Assembly: GCA_002163975.1 (NCBI GenBank)
Contig: CP019636.1
Location: 7,009,501 to 7,073,500 of the forward strand
Length of the DNA stretch: 64,000 nucleotides
Origin: Nostocales cyanobacterium HT-58-2
GTDB taxonomy: Bacteria > Cyanobacteriota > Cyanobacteriia > Cyanobacteriales > Nostocaceae
Direction of reading: 5' to 3'
Notes under the pieces: model-generated
Databases searched by the model: none
Told to the model about the DNA's origin: nothing
What the model saw: the letters and a program-made list of their open reading frames with translations, nothing else
Made by a program: the position numbers and the translations under genes
Shown: positions 34,765 through 43,483 of the stretch, in pieces
Position numbering within the stretch: position 1 is the first letter of the stretch
How the letters are laid out: every line of letters begins with the position of its first letter

Positions 34765-35715
34765 TTACGTATCAGAAGCCACAAACTGCTTAGTTTCGCC
34801 AAGACATTGATTAATCCAATCTAAGATAGCCTGGTTTACCAGTTCTGGACGTTCATCGTGAGGACAATGCCCTACATCTTCCAAGTGAAGCAGTTCTAGC
34901 TTCTCGTTGTACTGAGCAAATTGACTAGCAAGTGCAGGGGGAACAAATCGGTCTTTTTGCCCCCATATCAAAAGCATGGGAATTTGTAAGGTTGGTAATA
35001 CTGTCTTGACACTAGGACTAAAGTTTATACCAATGGTAGCTTTGAACAGGGCGGTGAAAGCACGGGCAGAACCTCGGTCTTGAGAAGGACCAGAAAGAAT
35101 TTCTACTAGTTCATCAGTAATTGCTTCTGAGTTGGCGTAAGCAAGACTAGCCCAGCGACGTACTATGTTTGGTCGGCGCAATACATGGAACAAAGGTTTA
35201 AGTAACAGTGGTGAAGCGACAAGATTTTTGATTCCCATGACGATAGGTCGCAGCATAGCAGGAATAGCCTCCTGCTCTAATGATGGATCAGGTAAACTCA
35301 TCATCACTACACCTTGCACCATCTCAGGATGAGCAGCAGCAGCGGCTAGGCAAACCAGTGAACCTAGGGAATTACCTACTAGTACGACTGGTTGACGGAT
35401 AAATACTTTCCAAAAATCGTAAATCTGTTCTGCCCAAAGATGTACGCTGTAATTTATGGGGGCTTTTTCAGAAGCCCCCCAACCAAGCATATCCAGGGCG
35501 TAAACTGTATGGTGTTCGCCCATGACCTCTAAATTGTGTCGCCAATGACCAATAGATGCACCAAACCCGTGTAGCAATATTAGGGGAGTTGTCTTATGGT
35601 TGTTTTGAATAGGGCGAATGTATGTGTAGCGAGTTTGCCAGCCTCGCCAAATCCAGTCTCTTTGATTCCCAACTCTTTGCTGCCAATGTAGTGCGCTCTC
35701 CACGCTTTCCTCCAA
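34765..35715 (-). CDS. Alpha/beta-hydrolase-fold protein
   Basis: 316 residues. Oxyanion HGFGASIGHW, nucleophile elbow GNSLGS, acid in WGQKDRFVP and catalytic His in VGHCPHDERPELV. The cap region is helical. It resembles cyanobacterial hydrolases near pheophytinase/MenH-like groups, but the substrate cannot be assigned. Cytosolic, possibly peripheral membrane. Converges with the BON gene. Confidence 0.87.
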   Translation of the reverse strand: MEESVESALHWQQRVGNQRDWIWRGWQTRYTYIRPIQNNHKTTPLILLHGFGASIGHWRHNLEVMGEHHTVYALDMLGWGASEKAPINYSVHLWAEQIYDFWKVFIRQPVVLVGNSLGSLVCLAAAAAHPEMVQGVVMMSLPDPSLEQEAIPAMLRPIVMGIKNLVASPLLLKPLFHVLRRPNIVRRWASLAYANSEAITDELVEILSGPSQDRGSARAFTALFKATIGINFSPSVKTVLPTLQIPMLLIWGQKDRFVPPALASQFAQYNEKLELLHLEDVGHCPHDERPELVNQAILDWINQCLGETKQFVASDT

Positions 35716-36231
35716 TTTATCCTACAGAAGGATTTTTCATGCCACTTTCTCGGTTAAGCCAACACTTCCTGCCAAATATGCGCAAAGTTATGACTCTAGT
35801 TTGCTTTCAGAAGATAGTTTATTTCTATTCTAGACCAGGCACATTTTCTAGTTTTTACTCTCAGAGTTACTACCAATAAAAATATAAATTCATGTAACTA
35901 TTAGTAGATTAAAATCTAAGTATTGTATATTGTGTAATGTTTCAGCTTTAAAATTCTGGGAATTATAAAAATAATGTGCTATGCAAAATGTCAATGTTTT
36001 TACAAAAACTGTTACAATTATTAAAGATTGCTACTATTGTGTAATTTAGATTAACGAGTGGACAGAAATTCTTTCAAAGTGAGTAGAATGGCAGATACAA
36101 CGATTCTATGGATTAGCTACCCTAGAACTATAGTTTCCTTTTCTAGTCCTCAGTGATTTTAGTATTTTGCTTCTGAGGCATACCATAAACAACTAAGCCA
36201 ATTTCTTAACAAACAGCTCCCACGAATCATA
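35716..36231. other. AT-rich region upstream of infC
   Basis: 516 bases, no gene. Should hold the infC promoter and leader and the promoter of the hydrolase gene. No clear ribosomal-protein-type autoregulatory structure was recognised. Confidence 0.35.
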
Positions 36232-36765
36232 ATGTCTGTGATTGAAAAAAAAAGAAATCGCGATCTGCCCCAAATTAACGAACGCATTCGCTTCCCGAAA
36301 ATTCGGGTTATTGATACCGATGGTTCCCAATTGGGAATTCTGACTCCACAAGAAGCACTACAACTAGCGGAGGAAAAAGAGCTTGACCTAGTGCTGCTCA
36401 GTGACAAAGCAGACCCACCGGTTTGTCGGATTATGGACTATGGGAAATACAAGTTTGAGCAAGAGAAGAAGGCACGGGAAGCCCGGAAAAAGCAGCACAC
36501 CGCTGACGTCAAAGAAGTGAAGATGCGTTACAAGATTGAAGAGCATGACTATAACGTACGAGTCAAGCAAGCAGAGCGTTTTCTCAAGGATGGCGATAAA
36601 GTCAAAGCAACTGTGATGTTCCGGGGTCGAGAAATCCAACACAGCGACATGGCAGAACAATTGCTCAAGAGAATGGCCACTGATTTGGAAACAGTCGGTG
36701 AAGTTCAGCAAGCCCCCAAAAAAGAGGGGCGAAACATGATGATGCTCATCTCACCTAAAAAGTAA
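36232..36765 (+). CDS. infC: Translation initiation factor IF-3
   Basis: 177 residues, normal length. N-domain INERIRFPKIRVIDTDGSQLGI, then the lysine-rich linker, then the C-domain KEVKMRYKIEEHDYNVRVKQ and KVKATVMFRGREI. The start here is ATG; many bacteria use AUU for infC autoregulation, and that feature is absent. No rpmI-rplT downstream, so infC is monocistronic, ending in a strong hairpin about 125 bp later. It binds the 30S subunit and secures initiator-tRNA fidelity. Confidence 0.97.
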   Translation: MSVIEKKRNRDLPQINERIRFPKIRVIDTDGSQLGILTPQEALQLAEEKELDLVLLSDKADPPVCRIMDYGKYKFEQEKKAREARKKQHTADVKEVKMRYKIEEHDYNVRVKQAERFLKDGDKVKATVMFRGREIQHSDMAEQLLKRMATDLETVGEVQQAPKKEGRNMMMLISPKK

Positions 36766-37092
36766 TCAAGAAATAAGCAGGCAACGCAGAGAAGACAAGG
36801 GGATGAGGAAGTCGCCGATTCAAACTTCGGAGTGTTTCCCTTCCTCTTTAAATGCCTACTTTCAAGTAAAAATAAGCTAATTTTATCAAGAAGCGATAGT
36901 CCTAAGTGCTGAGTGGGAAACATAATACTCAGATACTCAGGACTATCGCTTTTGCTAAGAGACTGTAGCTCAGCTAATGCGCTTATTAATCATGCGCGCT
37001 GTCTTAAATAGCAATGCTGGTTTTGGAGAACTGAGGAACTATTGTCCTTTTGCTGACCTGCCAAGGGGTCATTACTCCAGAAAGTAAAATGC
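36766..37092. other. Intergenic region infC / transporter-HEAT gene
   Basis: 327 bases. Holds the infC terminator (36891-36953) and presumably the promoter of the next gene; nothing else recognised. Confidence 0.4.
36891..36953 (+). terminator. Terminator-type hairpin after infC
   Basis: AAGCGATAGTCCT (36891-36903) pairs over 13 bp with AGGACTATCGCTT (36939-36951), ending in TTTT. The inner loop contains a further GCTGAGT/ACTCAGA-like pairing. Confidence 0.7.
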
Positions 37093-40089
37093 ATGGAACT
37101 CAAAAATCACCCGTTGACTCCAAACAGAGGTGCTCTATCACGACTACTACAGTGGGTAAATCTTCGACCAGAAGAAAGCGATCGCACTTGGTTAATGTTC
37201 GCTTTTTATACGACAACTTCAATAGGATTACGCTGGTCGGAAGACAGTGCGGTAGCTTTGTTTCTAGACCAATATGGGGCTAAATTCCTACCTTGGATTT
37301 ATATTGCAAGTGCGATCAATGGCAGTCTGTTAGTCTTTTTATACTCTTGGCTGCAAAAAATTTTCCCATTGCGGCGGGTGATTGTGGCGATCGCCCCTTG
37401 TATGTTTGTGCCACTCGTTTTGTTGAGTTGGGCAACCCAAGTGACCCACTTAGCAGTGATGACTATATTTCTGTTACGGCTATGGGTAGACGCTTTTTAT
37501 GTTGTCAATGACCTTAACACCTCGATTGCAGCCAATCAACTCTTCAATATTAGGGAGATTAAACGCGCCTACCCACTTGTCAGTAGTGGGATTTTGGTTG
37601 CTGATGTTATCAGTGGCTTTAGTTTGCCTATACTACTGATATTTGTAGGACTAGATAACGTCATCATGCCAGTCGCTGGTGTGTTTATCGCATTAGGGGC
37701 ACTGATTCTCTGGCACCTGAGTAAAAACTATCAACAAGTTTTTCCCGATGTTCCCCAACGAGAGATGACACAAGCACGGCAGGGACGCCTGCTTTCTGGT
37801 CCACTTAAGCGTTACGCCTTGCTGCTGTTTTGGTTTTTTGCTCTGCTGCACGTGATTGGAGTTTTGATAGATTTTCAATATCTCAACCAGTTGGAGTCAA
37901 ATTTTCAGGGTGAAGACATCGCTCGCTTCTTAGGCATATTGGGTGGTATTACAGGAATATGCGAACTGATTATGCAGTTGTTTGTCTCCAGCAGAATACT
38001 AGAACGTTTTGGAGTGTTTTTTTGCACTGCAACTTTACCAATCAGTGTGGGCATTTTAATGCCACTGGCAATTCCTTTGCTTAACTTGTTTTCCTGGAAC
38101 GAATCACAAAAATTTTTATGGGGTCTGGTCATTCTCAAGTTCCTAGACGAACTTCTGCGCTACACATTAGTCACCAGTAGCGGACCACTGCTATTCCAAC
38201 CGATACCAGATAAAATTCGCAGCTACATACAAGCGTTGTCAGGAGGTATTGCGGAAGCGATCGCAACAGGTCTGGGAGGCGTAGTGGTATTAGCCACCCT
38301 TGGGCTATCAACGTGGCTTATGCCTGTACCTCTACAAAACTCAGTGTTGCTAGTAGAAACTATCATCGTTGCTTTCATCTGTGTAGGTGTCGTTTTGGTG
38401 ATGCGATCGCGCTATGTTGACCTGTTAGTCTTAAGTGCAGGACGAGGTCAACTGAGTGGCACAGATGTGGATTTGCATACATTCAAGCAGGCAGTCATCA
38501 AAGCTTTGGGAGAACAAGGAACTGAAGCAGATAAGCGTTCTTGCATTGAACTATTATCCCAAATTGACCCAAAAGGAGCAGGGGAGGTTTTAGCACCGTT
38601 GCTAGTTAAATTGCCCTCTTCCTTACAGAAGCCTAGTCTAGAGGTCATGCTTGCCACAGGTGCTAATCCAACTTATCTACCTGAAGTCCGTTCTTTGTTG
38701 AGGACGCCTAAAGAAATTGTTCCCCCAGAAGTTTTTGCTCTTGCCCTACGCTACGCTTGGCTTGCTGAAAGCGATCCCGATTTAAGTCAACTAGAAAACT
38801 ACCTGAAAGACCAACATCATTCACTCATTCGAGCAACTGCAGCCGTCCTACTATTGCGTTATGGAACGCCAATACAAAAAATAGCAGCTGCTAAAATCCT
38901 GCGGCGAATGCTCATCCACCAACAAGAACGAGAACGAGTGAATGCAGTCAAAGCTCTATCAGAAGCAGTTTATTTACAGGAACTGCGGATTTACATACCG
39001 AATTTGTTGCAGGATGAATCTTTGGGGGTGCGCTGCGCAGTCTTGGAAATGATAGCCGCAACCCATTTGGAGGAATACTATGGCGCACTGCTTGGAGGAC
39101 TTTACTACAAGTCAACCCGAAATACAGCGATGCGGGCTTTAGTACGATTGGAGAATGAAGCCCTACCGATGCTTTTGAAGGTTGCTACTAATATTCATAA
39201 ACCAGAAGTTGTACGAATGTATGCTTGGCGTGCTGTTGGTCAAATTCCTACCTTGGAAGCGGTGGATGCTTTGTGGCTCTATTTGGAAACATCCAAAGGG
39301 ACAACTAGGTATCATATCCTGCGAACCTTACTTAAAAGACATCAACAAGAAGGAATTGGACCTTTGGTGGATCAGTTACTGGAAAGTAGGGTAAAAACAT
39401 TAATTGAAAAGGAAGTGTGTTTTTTAGGAGAAATCTACGCTGCTTATGTAGATTTTCATGGACAAGATAGTGTAGAAAACTATCAATGCAGTCAGAGATT
39501 TACCACTGTTTTGGAACTACTACAACGCGCACTTTTTGAATTAGAAATTGATGTCAAAGAGCGATTATTGCTGCTACTAGAGCTACTTTATTCATCCGAA
39601 AAAATGAAAGCAGCAGCATTTAATCTTCGTTCTGAATCAACAAAAAATTTAGCACGGGGTTTAGAGATATTAGAACATACCGTGAATTTACCGTTTAAAT
39701 CTGTATTAGTGCATATTTTAGATAGGCGATCGCCCAAGGAAAAACTCCAAAAACTCGTAGAAAAAGGAATCGTGGAATATCAACAGATGGCAGTAGGCGA
39801 TCGCACGAGAAATTTAGTAACACTCAAGGATTCACTTTCGGATTGGTGCTTAGCTTGCTGTTTCCATTTTGCTCAAGTAGCCCATATCCGGCTCACAAGT
39901 GAGCAAATTTTATCCAGTCTGGGTCATCCTACAGGCTTTGTCAGGGAAGCAGTCATTGCATACCTGAGTGTCGTTTCACGGCGTGTCCTCCTCGAATTAC
40001 TACCCCAACTGCAAAATGATCCACATCCGCTCGTTGCTTCTCAAGTTAAGGAGTTAATGGCAAAATACCATTATGTTAACAAGCGTTGA
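37093..40089 (+). CDS. Nucleotide-transporter-like (Npt/AAA) membrane protein fused to HEAT repeats
   Basis: 998 residues. Residues about 25-430 form 10-12 membrane helices resembling the ATP/ADP translocase-like (Npt/AAA, MFS-related) fold. The C-terminal 500 residues are HEAT-type alpha-hairpin repeats (for example HSLIRATAAVLLLRYG, ERVNAVKALSEAVY, GVRCAVLEMIAA, VVRMYAWRAVGQ). HIP1 sites match the host. Its end overlaps a cNMP-binding protein by 17 bp, so the two are co-translated. Together they look like a membrane module with a cytosolic scaffold and a nucleotide sensor. True nucleotide exchange is doubtful because free-living cyanobacteria have no host ATP to import; the substrate is unknown. 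Confidence 0.75.
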   Translation: MELKNHPLTPNRGALSRLLQWVNLRPEESDRTWLMFAFYTTTSIGLRWSEDSAVALFLDQYGAKFLPWIYIASAINGSLLVFLYSWLQKIFPLRRVIVAIAPCMFVPLVLLSWATQVTHLAVMTIFLLRLWVDAFYVVNDLNTSIAANQLFNIREIKRAYPLVSSGILVADVISGFSLPILLIFVGLDNVIMPVAGVFIALGALILWHLSKNYQQVFPDVPQREMTQARQGRLLSGPLKRYALLLFWFFALLHVIGVLIDFQYLNQLESNFQGEDIARFLGILGGITGICELIMQLFVSSRILERFGVFFCTATLPISVGILMPLAIPLLNLFSWNESQKFLWGLVILKFLDELLRYTLVTSSGPLLFQPIPDKIRSYIQALSGGIAEAIATGLGGVVVLATLGLSTWLMPVPLQNSVLLVETIIVAFICVGVVLVMRSRYVDLLVLSAGRGQLSGTDVDLHTFKQAVIKALGEQGTEADKRSCIELLSQIDPKGAGEVLAPLLVKLPSSLQKPSLEVMLATGANPTYLPEVRSLLRTPKEIVPPEVFALALRYAWLAESDPDLSQLENYLKDQHHSLIRATAAVLLLRYGTPIQKIAAAKILRRMLIHQQERERVNAVKALSEAVYLQELRIYIPNLLQDESLGVRCAVLEMIAATHLEEYYGALLGGLYYKSTRNTAMRALVRLENEALPMLLKVATNIHKPEVVRMYAWRAVGQIPTLEAVDALWLYLETSKGTTRYHILRTLLKRHQQEGIGPLVDQLLESRVKTLIEKEVCFLGEIYAAYVDFHGQDSVENYQCSQRFTTVLELLQRALFELEIDVKERLLLLLELLYSSEKMKAAAFNLRSESTKNLARGLEILEHTVNLPFKSVLVHILDRRSPKEKLQKLVEKGIVEYQQMAVGDRTRNLVTLKDSLSDWCLACCFHFAQVAHIRLTSEQILSSLGHPTGFVREAVIAYLSVVSRRVLLELLPQLQNDPHPLVASQVKELMAKYHYVNKR

Positions 40090-40513
40090 CCGTTTATTAT
40101 TTGTTAGACGAGTACCTATTTTCAAAGAACTACGGGATGACTTTATCGTCCGATTAGCTTCAGTGATGGATGAACTTTCTTTTCCAGCGAATTACACTAT
40201 TTTTAGACAAGGAGAACAAGGGCGATCGCTCTATATTGTTGTCTCAGGTCGAGTCAAAGTTCATATTGGCAATCAACAGCTAGCAGTGTTTCCCAAAGGA
40301 GAATCCTTTGGCGAAATGGCGGTATTTGATGCCCAACCACGTTCTGCTTCAGCCACAACTTTAGAACCTTGTGAATGTTTGGAATTGACGCAAGAGCAAC
40401 TTTACGACGCAATTGAAGAAACTCCTGAAATTGCTGTGAATATTATTGGTGTCCTATCCCGTCGCATTCGGGAGTTAAATGAGAAAATAAATGCGATTGG
40501 GGCAAACAATTAG
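40073..40513 (+). CDS. Cyclic-nucleotide-binding-domain protein
   Basis: 146 residues: one cNMP-binding domain with FRQGEQGRSLYIVVSGRVKVH and the phosphate-binding cassette FGEMAVFDAQPRSASA (Glu and Arg of the PBC present). No DNA-binding domain follows, so it is not a CRP-type regulator. The start codon lies inside the preceding gene (17-bp overlap), which implies a functional link: it probably binds the HEAT part or the membrane module and responds to cAMP or cGMP. In related genomes such a domain is sometimes fused to the transporter-HEAT protein; that recollection is unverified. Confidence 0.85.
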   Translation: MLTSVDRLLFVRRVPIFKELRDDFIVRLASVMDELSFPANYTIFRQGEQGRSLYIVVSGRVKVHIGNQQLAVFPKGESFGEMAVFDAQPRSASATTLEPCECLELTQEQLYDAIEETPEIAVNIIGVLSRRIRELNEKINAIGANN

Positions 40514-40540
40514 CGGCTATCTTAACTAAGTAAATTTAAA

Positions 40541-41941
40541 TTAAGTAAATTTAAATATGTGACAATGCTCTAAAAACTGCTGTGGAATTTCTGGACTCGC
40601 TCCCCAATGTTGGTGAATATAAGAGGCGTGTAGAGATTGAAGCAAATTCCATCCCTCATATCCTGTAGATTCCTCGGAATCATAACGATAAGTTTGAAAC
40701 AAAGGTGGATTGGGAGTTGAGATTAAGCGGGAACGATGAAATTCATGCCCGTAGACTGTTGCACCTGCGCGTACTACCAGACTATCTTGTAGAGCAATTG
40801 CTCGACGATAGCCCAAGGTAAGACGCCCACCCATCTCGGCTGTTGTAGGTAACACACCTACCATCGACCAAGATGTCCCCTCAAAATCGACTATTTGCTC
40901 GCACAGATACATTAATCCTCCACATTCAGCTATAGTAGGCATTCCAGAAAGGATTGCTGTTTTCACCGCACTGCGGACGTTGTTGTTTTGGGCTAATTGA
41001 TGGGCAAAGACTTCTGGGAACCCACCACCAAAATACATTCCTTGCACATCTTTTGGTATTCCAGCGTCTTCTAGAGGACTCCAGAAAACCAGTTCTGCGC
41101 CTAATTGCTGCAGCAAATCCAGATTGTCTTGGTAGTAGAAATTAAAAGCGCGATCGCGGGCTACAGCTATTCGTAGAGATGAGGAAAAAGGCGGAGATGA
41201 GGAAGTATTTTCGTCCCTTGCTCCTCCTACTCCCCCTGTACTCAATAGTGGTAACAACCGTTCCCAGTCAAAGCAAGTATTTCCCAAATGGGCAAGTCGG
41301 TCAATAACAGCATTGAGTTGAGAAAGTTCTGCTGTAGGGACTAAACCCAGGTGTCGATCTGGAATCGTGATCTTATCTTCACGCCGCAGTATTCCAAGAA
41401 TCGGTAATTGAAGAGGTTCTAAGGCATCTTTGAGAAGGGATAAATGACGATCGCTTCCCACCCGATTGAGTACCAGTCCAGCAATTTTCACTCTGTTGTC
41501 AAATGAGCAGTAACCGTGTGCGATCGCAGCCACAGAACCAGACAATCGGCTGCAATCAATCACCAATACAACAGGCAAATTTAAGAGCCGTGCAATATGA
41601 GCCGTACTCGCAAAATCATTTGCCCCTCCGCTTTTTAAGGGGAGGGGTTGGGGTGGGGTGACTCCATCAAACAGCCCCATCACCCCTTCTACTAAGGCAT
41701 ATTCACACAGTTGGGCGTGACGAGCAAAACATTGCTTGACGTAAACCTCTGATGCCAGCACAGGGTCTAAATTACGACAAGCATGACCCGTAACGTATTG
41801 ATGAAACATCGGGTCAATATAATCTGGACCAACCTTGAAAGATTGTACTTTTGTACTTCGTTGACACAAAGACGCCAAAAGGGCGAGCGTGACGGTTGTC
41901 TTGCCCACCCCACTGCGTTCTCCCGCAATGACTAAAGCCAT
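40541..41941 (-). CDS. cbiA: Cobyrinate a,c-diamide synthase
   Basis: 466 residues. Catalyses ATP- and glutamine-dependent amidation of cobyrinate (or hydrogenobyrinate) in B12 synthesis. N-terminal dethiobiotin-synthetase-like domain with P-loop GERSGVGKTT (7-16) and KVGPDYIDP; C-terminal class-I glutaminase with ECGGLMYL (nucleophile Cys) and YGHEFHRS. Two in-frame low-complexity inserts: residues 94-108 (after VMGLFDG) and about 237-256 (TGGVGGARDENTSSS). The first is encoded by a palindromic C-rich repeat. The protein should still work because both fall in loops. Fits with the cobalt importers at 15-18 kb. Confidence 0.93.
   Translation of the reverse strand: MALVIAGERSGVGKTTVTLALLASLCQRSTKVQSFKVGPDYIDPMFHQYVTGHACRNLDPVLASEVYVKQCFARHAQLCEYALVEGVMGLFDGVTPPQPLPLKSGGANDFASTAHIARLLNLPVVLVIDCSRLSGSVAAIAHGYCSFDNRVKIAGLVLNRVGSDRHLSLLKDALEPLQLPILGILRREDKITIPDRHLGLVPTAELSQLNAVIDRLAHLGNTCFDWERLLPLLSTGGVGGARDENTSSSPPFSSSLRIAVARDRAFNFYYQDNLDLLQQLGAELVFWSPLEDAGIPKDVQGMYFGGGFPEVFAHQLAQNNNVRSAVKTAILSGMPTIAECGGLMYLCEQIVDFEGTSWSMVGVLPTTAEMGGRLTLGYRRAIALQDSLVVRAGATVYGHEFHRSRLISTPNPPLFQTYRYDSEESTGYEGWNLLQSLHASYIHQHWGASPEIPQQFLEHCHIFKFT
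41616..41664 (-). repeat. Palindromic C/G-rich repeat inserted in frame inside cbiA
   Basis: CCCCTCCGCTTTTTAAGGGG followed by AGGGGTTGGGGTGGGG is an imperfect foldback adding about 15 codons (residues 94-108) between FDG and DFASTAH, where homologues run directly on. Its 'TTGGGGTGGGGTGA' flank is a common cyanobacterial interspersed-repeat sequence. Confidence 0.6.
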
Positions 41942-41988
41942 AAATTTTTACTGAGGAGTTAAGAGTCAAAACTCCTAACTCCTTAATT

Positions 41989-43368
41989 TTACTGCTTAAG
42001 TCCTAATTTAAGAATTTGGGTTGTGACAGCAAGGCTTTCTTCAAAAAGTGCCTCATGTCCCCAGCGTTGCACCTGCTGACTCAGCAAAGCTTCTGCCTTT
42101 TGTTCAGAAAGTGAAGTCACTTGTTGAAACACACCAGCAGATTGGGCACCACCTTGTGTTTCCATCCGCATACAACCACCAGTTTCTGAACAAATAAGAG
42201 TGCCGCAGTTTGCTTGAGGATTTGTGGAACTCAGGCGCAGAGCAATTAAGTCACCAGGAACTTGACCTACATCAGCGACTGGAACCCCTGCTAACTCGGC
42301 TTCTATTTGCCGCTGGTCTTGGGCAACAAAGTGAATTTTTGTGATGTCGTAATCATCACTTTCTCTTTGATAAGAAACAGGCTGCCATTGTAAGCGACTT
42401 GCCAGCCAACTTAAAAATAAAAGTGCTTGTACGGGGCTGCCTTTTTCGTAATCAATGTTAACTCTGTCTACTTCTGTCAGGGCAGCACGACGTTGGGGTG
42501 GGTCATAAGCTTCAGCGGTTAACTCCTGCCATCCTGAGAGACGACGCCAGTTCAGGTCAGCTAGAGGGACACCTGATTCTACTAATTCTTGCAAGCTGAG
42601 CAAATCAGATTCTGGCTTGTTAAAGTTGCAAGAGTCTACAATAACGTTGTTGCATACTGCCGAGAGTCGTTTGAACAGTCCATTGTTAGGGTCTGGGGTT
42701 GCCTTCCACCAGAGAAACTTGGGTAAGCCACCAATTAACAATGCCGGAATCATACCACCGACCCGTTCCAAAGCAGCAGCAGTTCCTGTTAAAGTAATGT
42801 ACTCGCAGCAAACAAGTGTATTTGAGGACTGCTTTTGAATTGGGCAATAAGCAGACACTTGAGCCTTCACCCCAACATCTTCCCCAGCGATGGGAGACAG
42901 GGCAATGATGCGACAGGGGTTGCGGATGGCAATTTCATCAGCAATTCGAGGACTACTGGCATCTGGAACATAAGACACACCGCCAGAACCGTTATCTGCC
43001 GTTGCGCCATTACCATGACGTTTAGCAAGTGTTTCCCGCAATACGGCGCGGGTTTCCTCTGTTGCTGTTCCAGTTTCTGTCAAACCATAAGTTTTCTGCA
43101 CTTCTCGCAGTGCTGCTTCCATCTGGGGACCGAGAATACCATCAATCGGACCTCTGTAGAATCCCAAAGCCGCCAATAGATGCTGGGTTTCTTCGGGTTC
43201 GTAAACCACTAAAGTAAATGTTGTGGCACGAGTGGCTGCAGGAAGCGCACCGTCATCACCGGCAATACCGTAGCTTTGCCAAATACGACTCAGTTCCGCT
43301 TCAATTTCTGTAAGCGAAACATCCTTGGGAGCCTGGAGTGAAAAAATCGTAGGAGCTTGGGAAGTCAT
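41989..43368 (-). CDS. opcA: Glucose-6-phosphate dehydrogenase assembly protein OpcA
   Basis: 459 residues. Starts MTSQAPTIFSLQAPKDVSL. The N-terminal part has a peptidoglycan-binding-like helical repeat (LLAALGFYRGPIDGILGPQM), and the core OpcA region has IGGLPKFLWWKATPDPN and QWQPVSYQRESDDYD. OpcA activates and oligomerises Zwf and makes it redox-responsive. Last gene of fbp-tal-zwf-opcA, 115 bp after zwf. Confidence 0.95.
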   Translation of the reverse strand: MTSQAPTIFSLQAPKDVSLTEIEAELSRIWQSYGIAGDDGALPAATRATTFTLVVYEPEETQHLLAALGFYRGPIDGILGPQMEAALREVQKTYGLTETGTATEETRAVLRETLAKRHGNGATADNGSGGVSYVPDASSPRIADEIAIRNPCRIIALSPIAGEDVGVKAQVSAYCPIQKQSSNTLVCCEYITLTGTAAALERVGGMIPALLIGGLPKFLWWKATPDPNNGLFKRLSAVCNNVIVDSCNFNKPESDLLSLQELVESGVPLADLNWRRLSGWQELTAEAYDPPQRRAALTEVDRVNIDYEKGSPVQALLFLSWLASRLQWQPVSYQRESDDYDITKIHFVAQDQRQIEAELAGVPVADVGQVPGDLIALRLSSTNPQANCGTLICSETGGCMRMETQGGAQSAGVFQQVTSLSEQKAEALLSQQVQRWGHEALFEESLAVTTQILKLGLKQ

Positions 43369-43390
43369 AGCAAATTTTAGATTCCTGATT

Positions 43391-43482
43391 TGAGATTATT
43401 TAGTTATTAGTTAATAGTTATGAGTTGTTAGTAGTTAGTTGTCATACTAGTCACTAACTACTAACTATCAACCACCAACTAG
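43391..43482. repeat. Short STRR-like repeats between zwf and opcA
   Basis: Alternating TTAGTTAGT and ACTAACTACTAACTATCAA units form a degenerate inverted/tandem repeat block. It could form a hairpin in the zwf-opcA transcript. Confidence 0.5.
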
Positions 43483-43483
43483 T

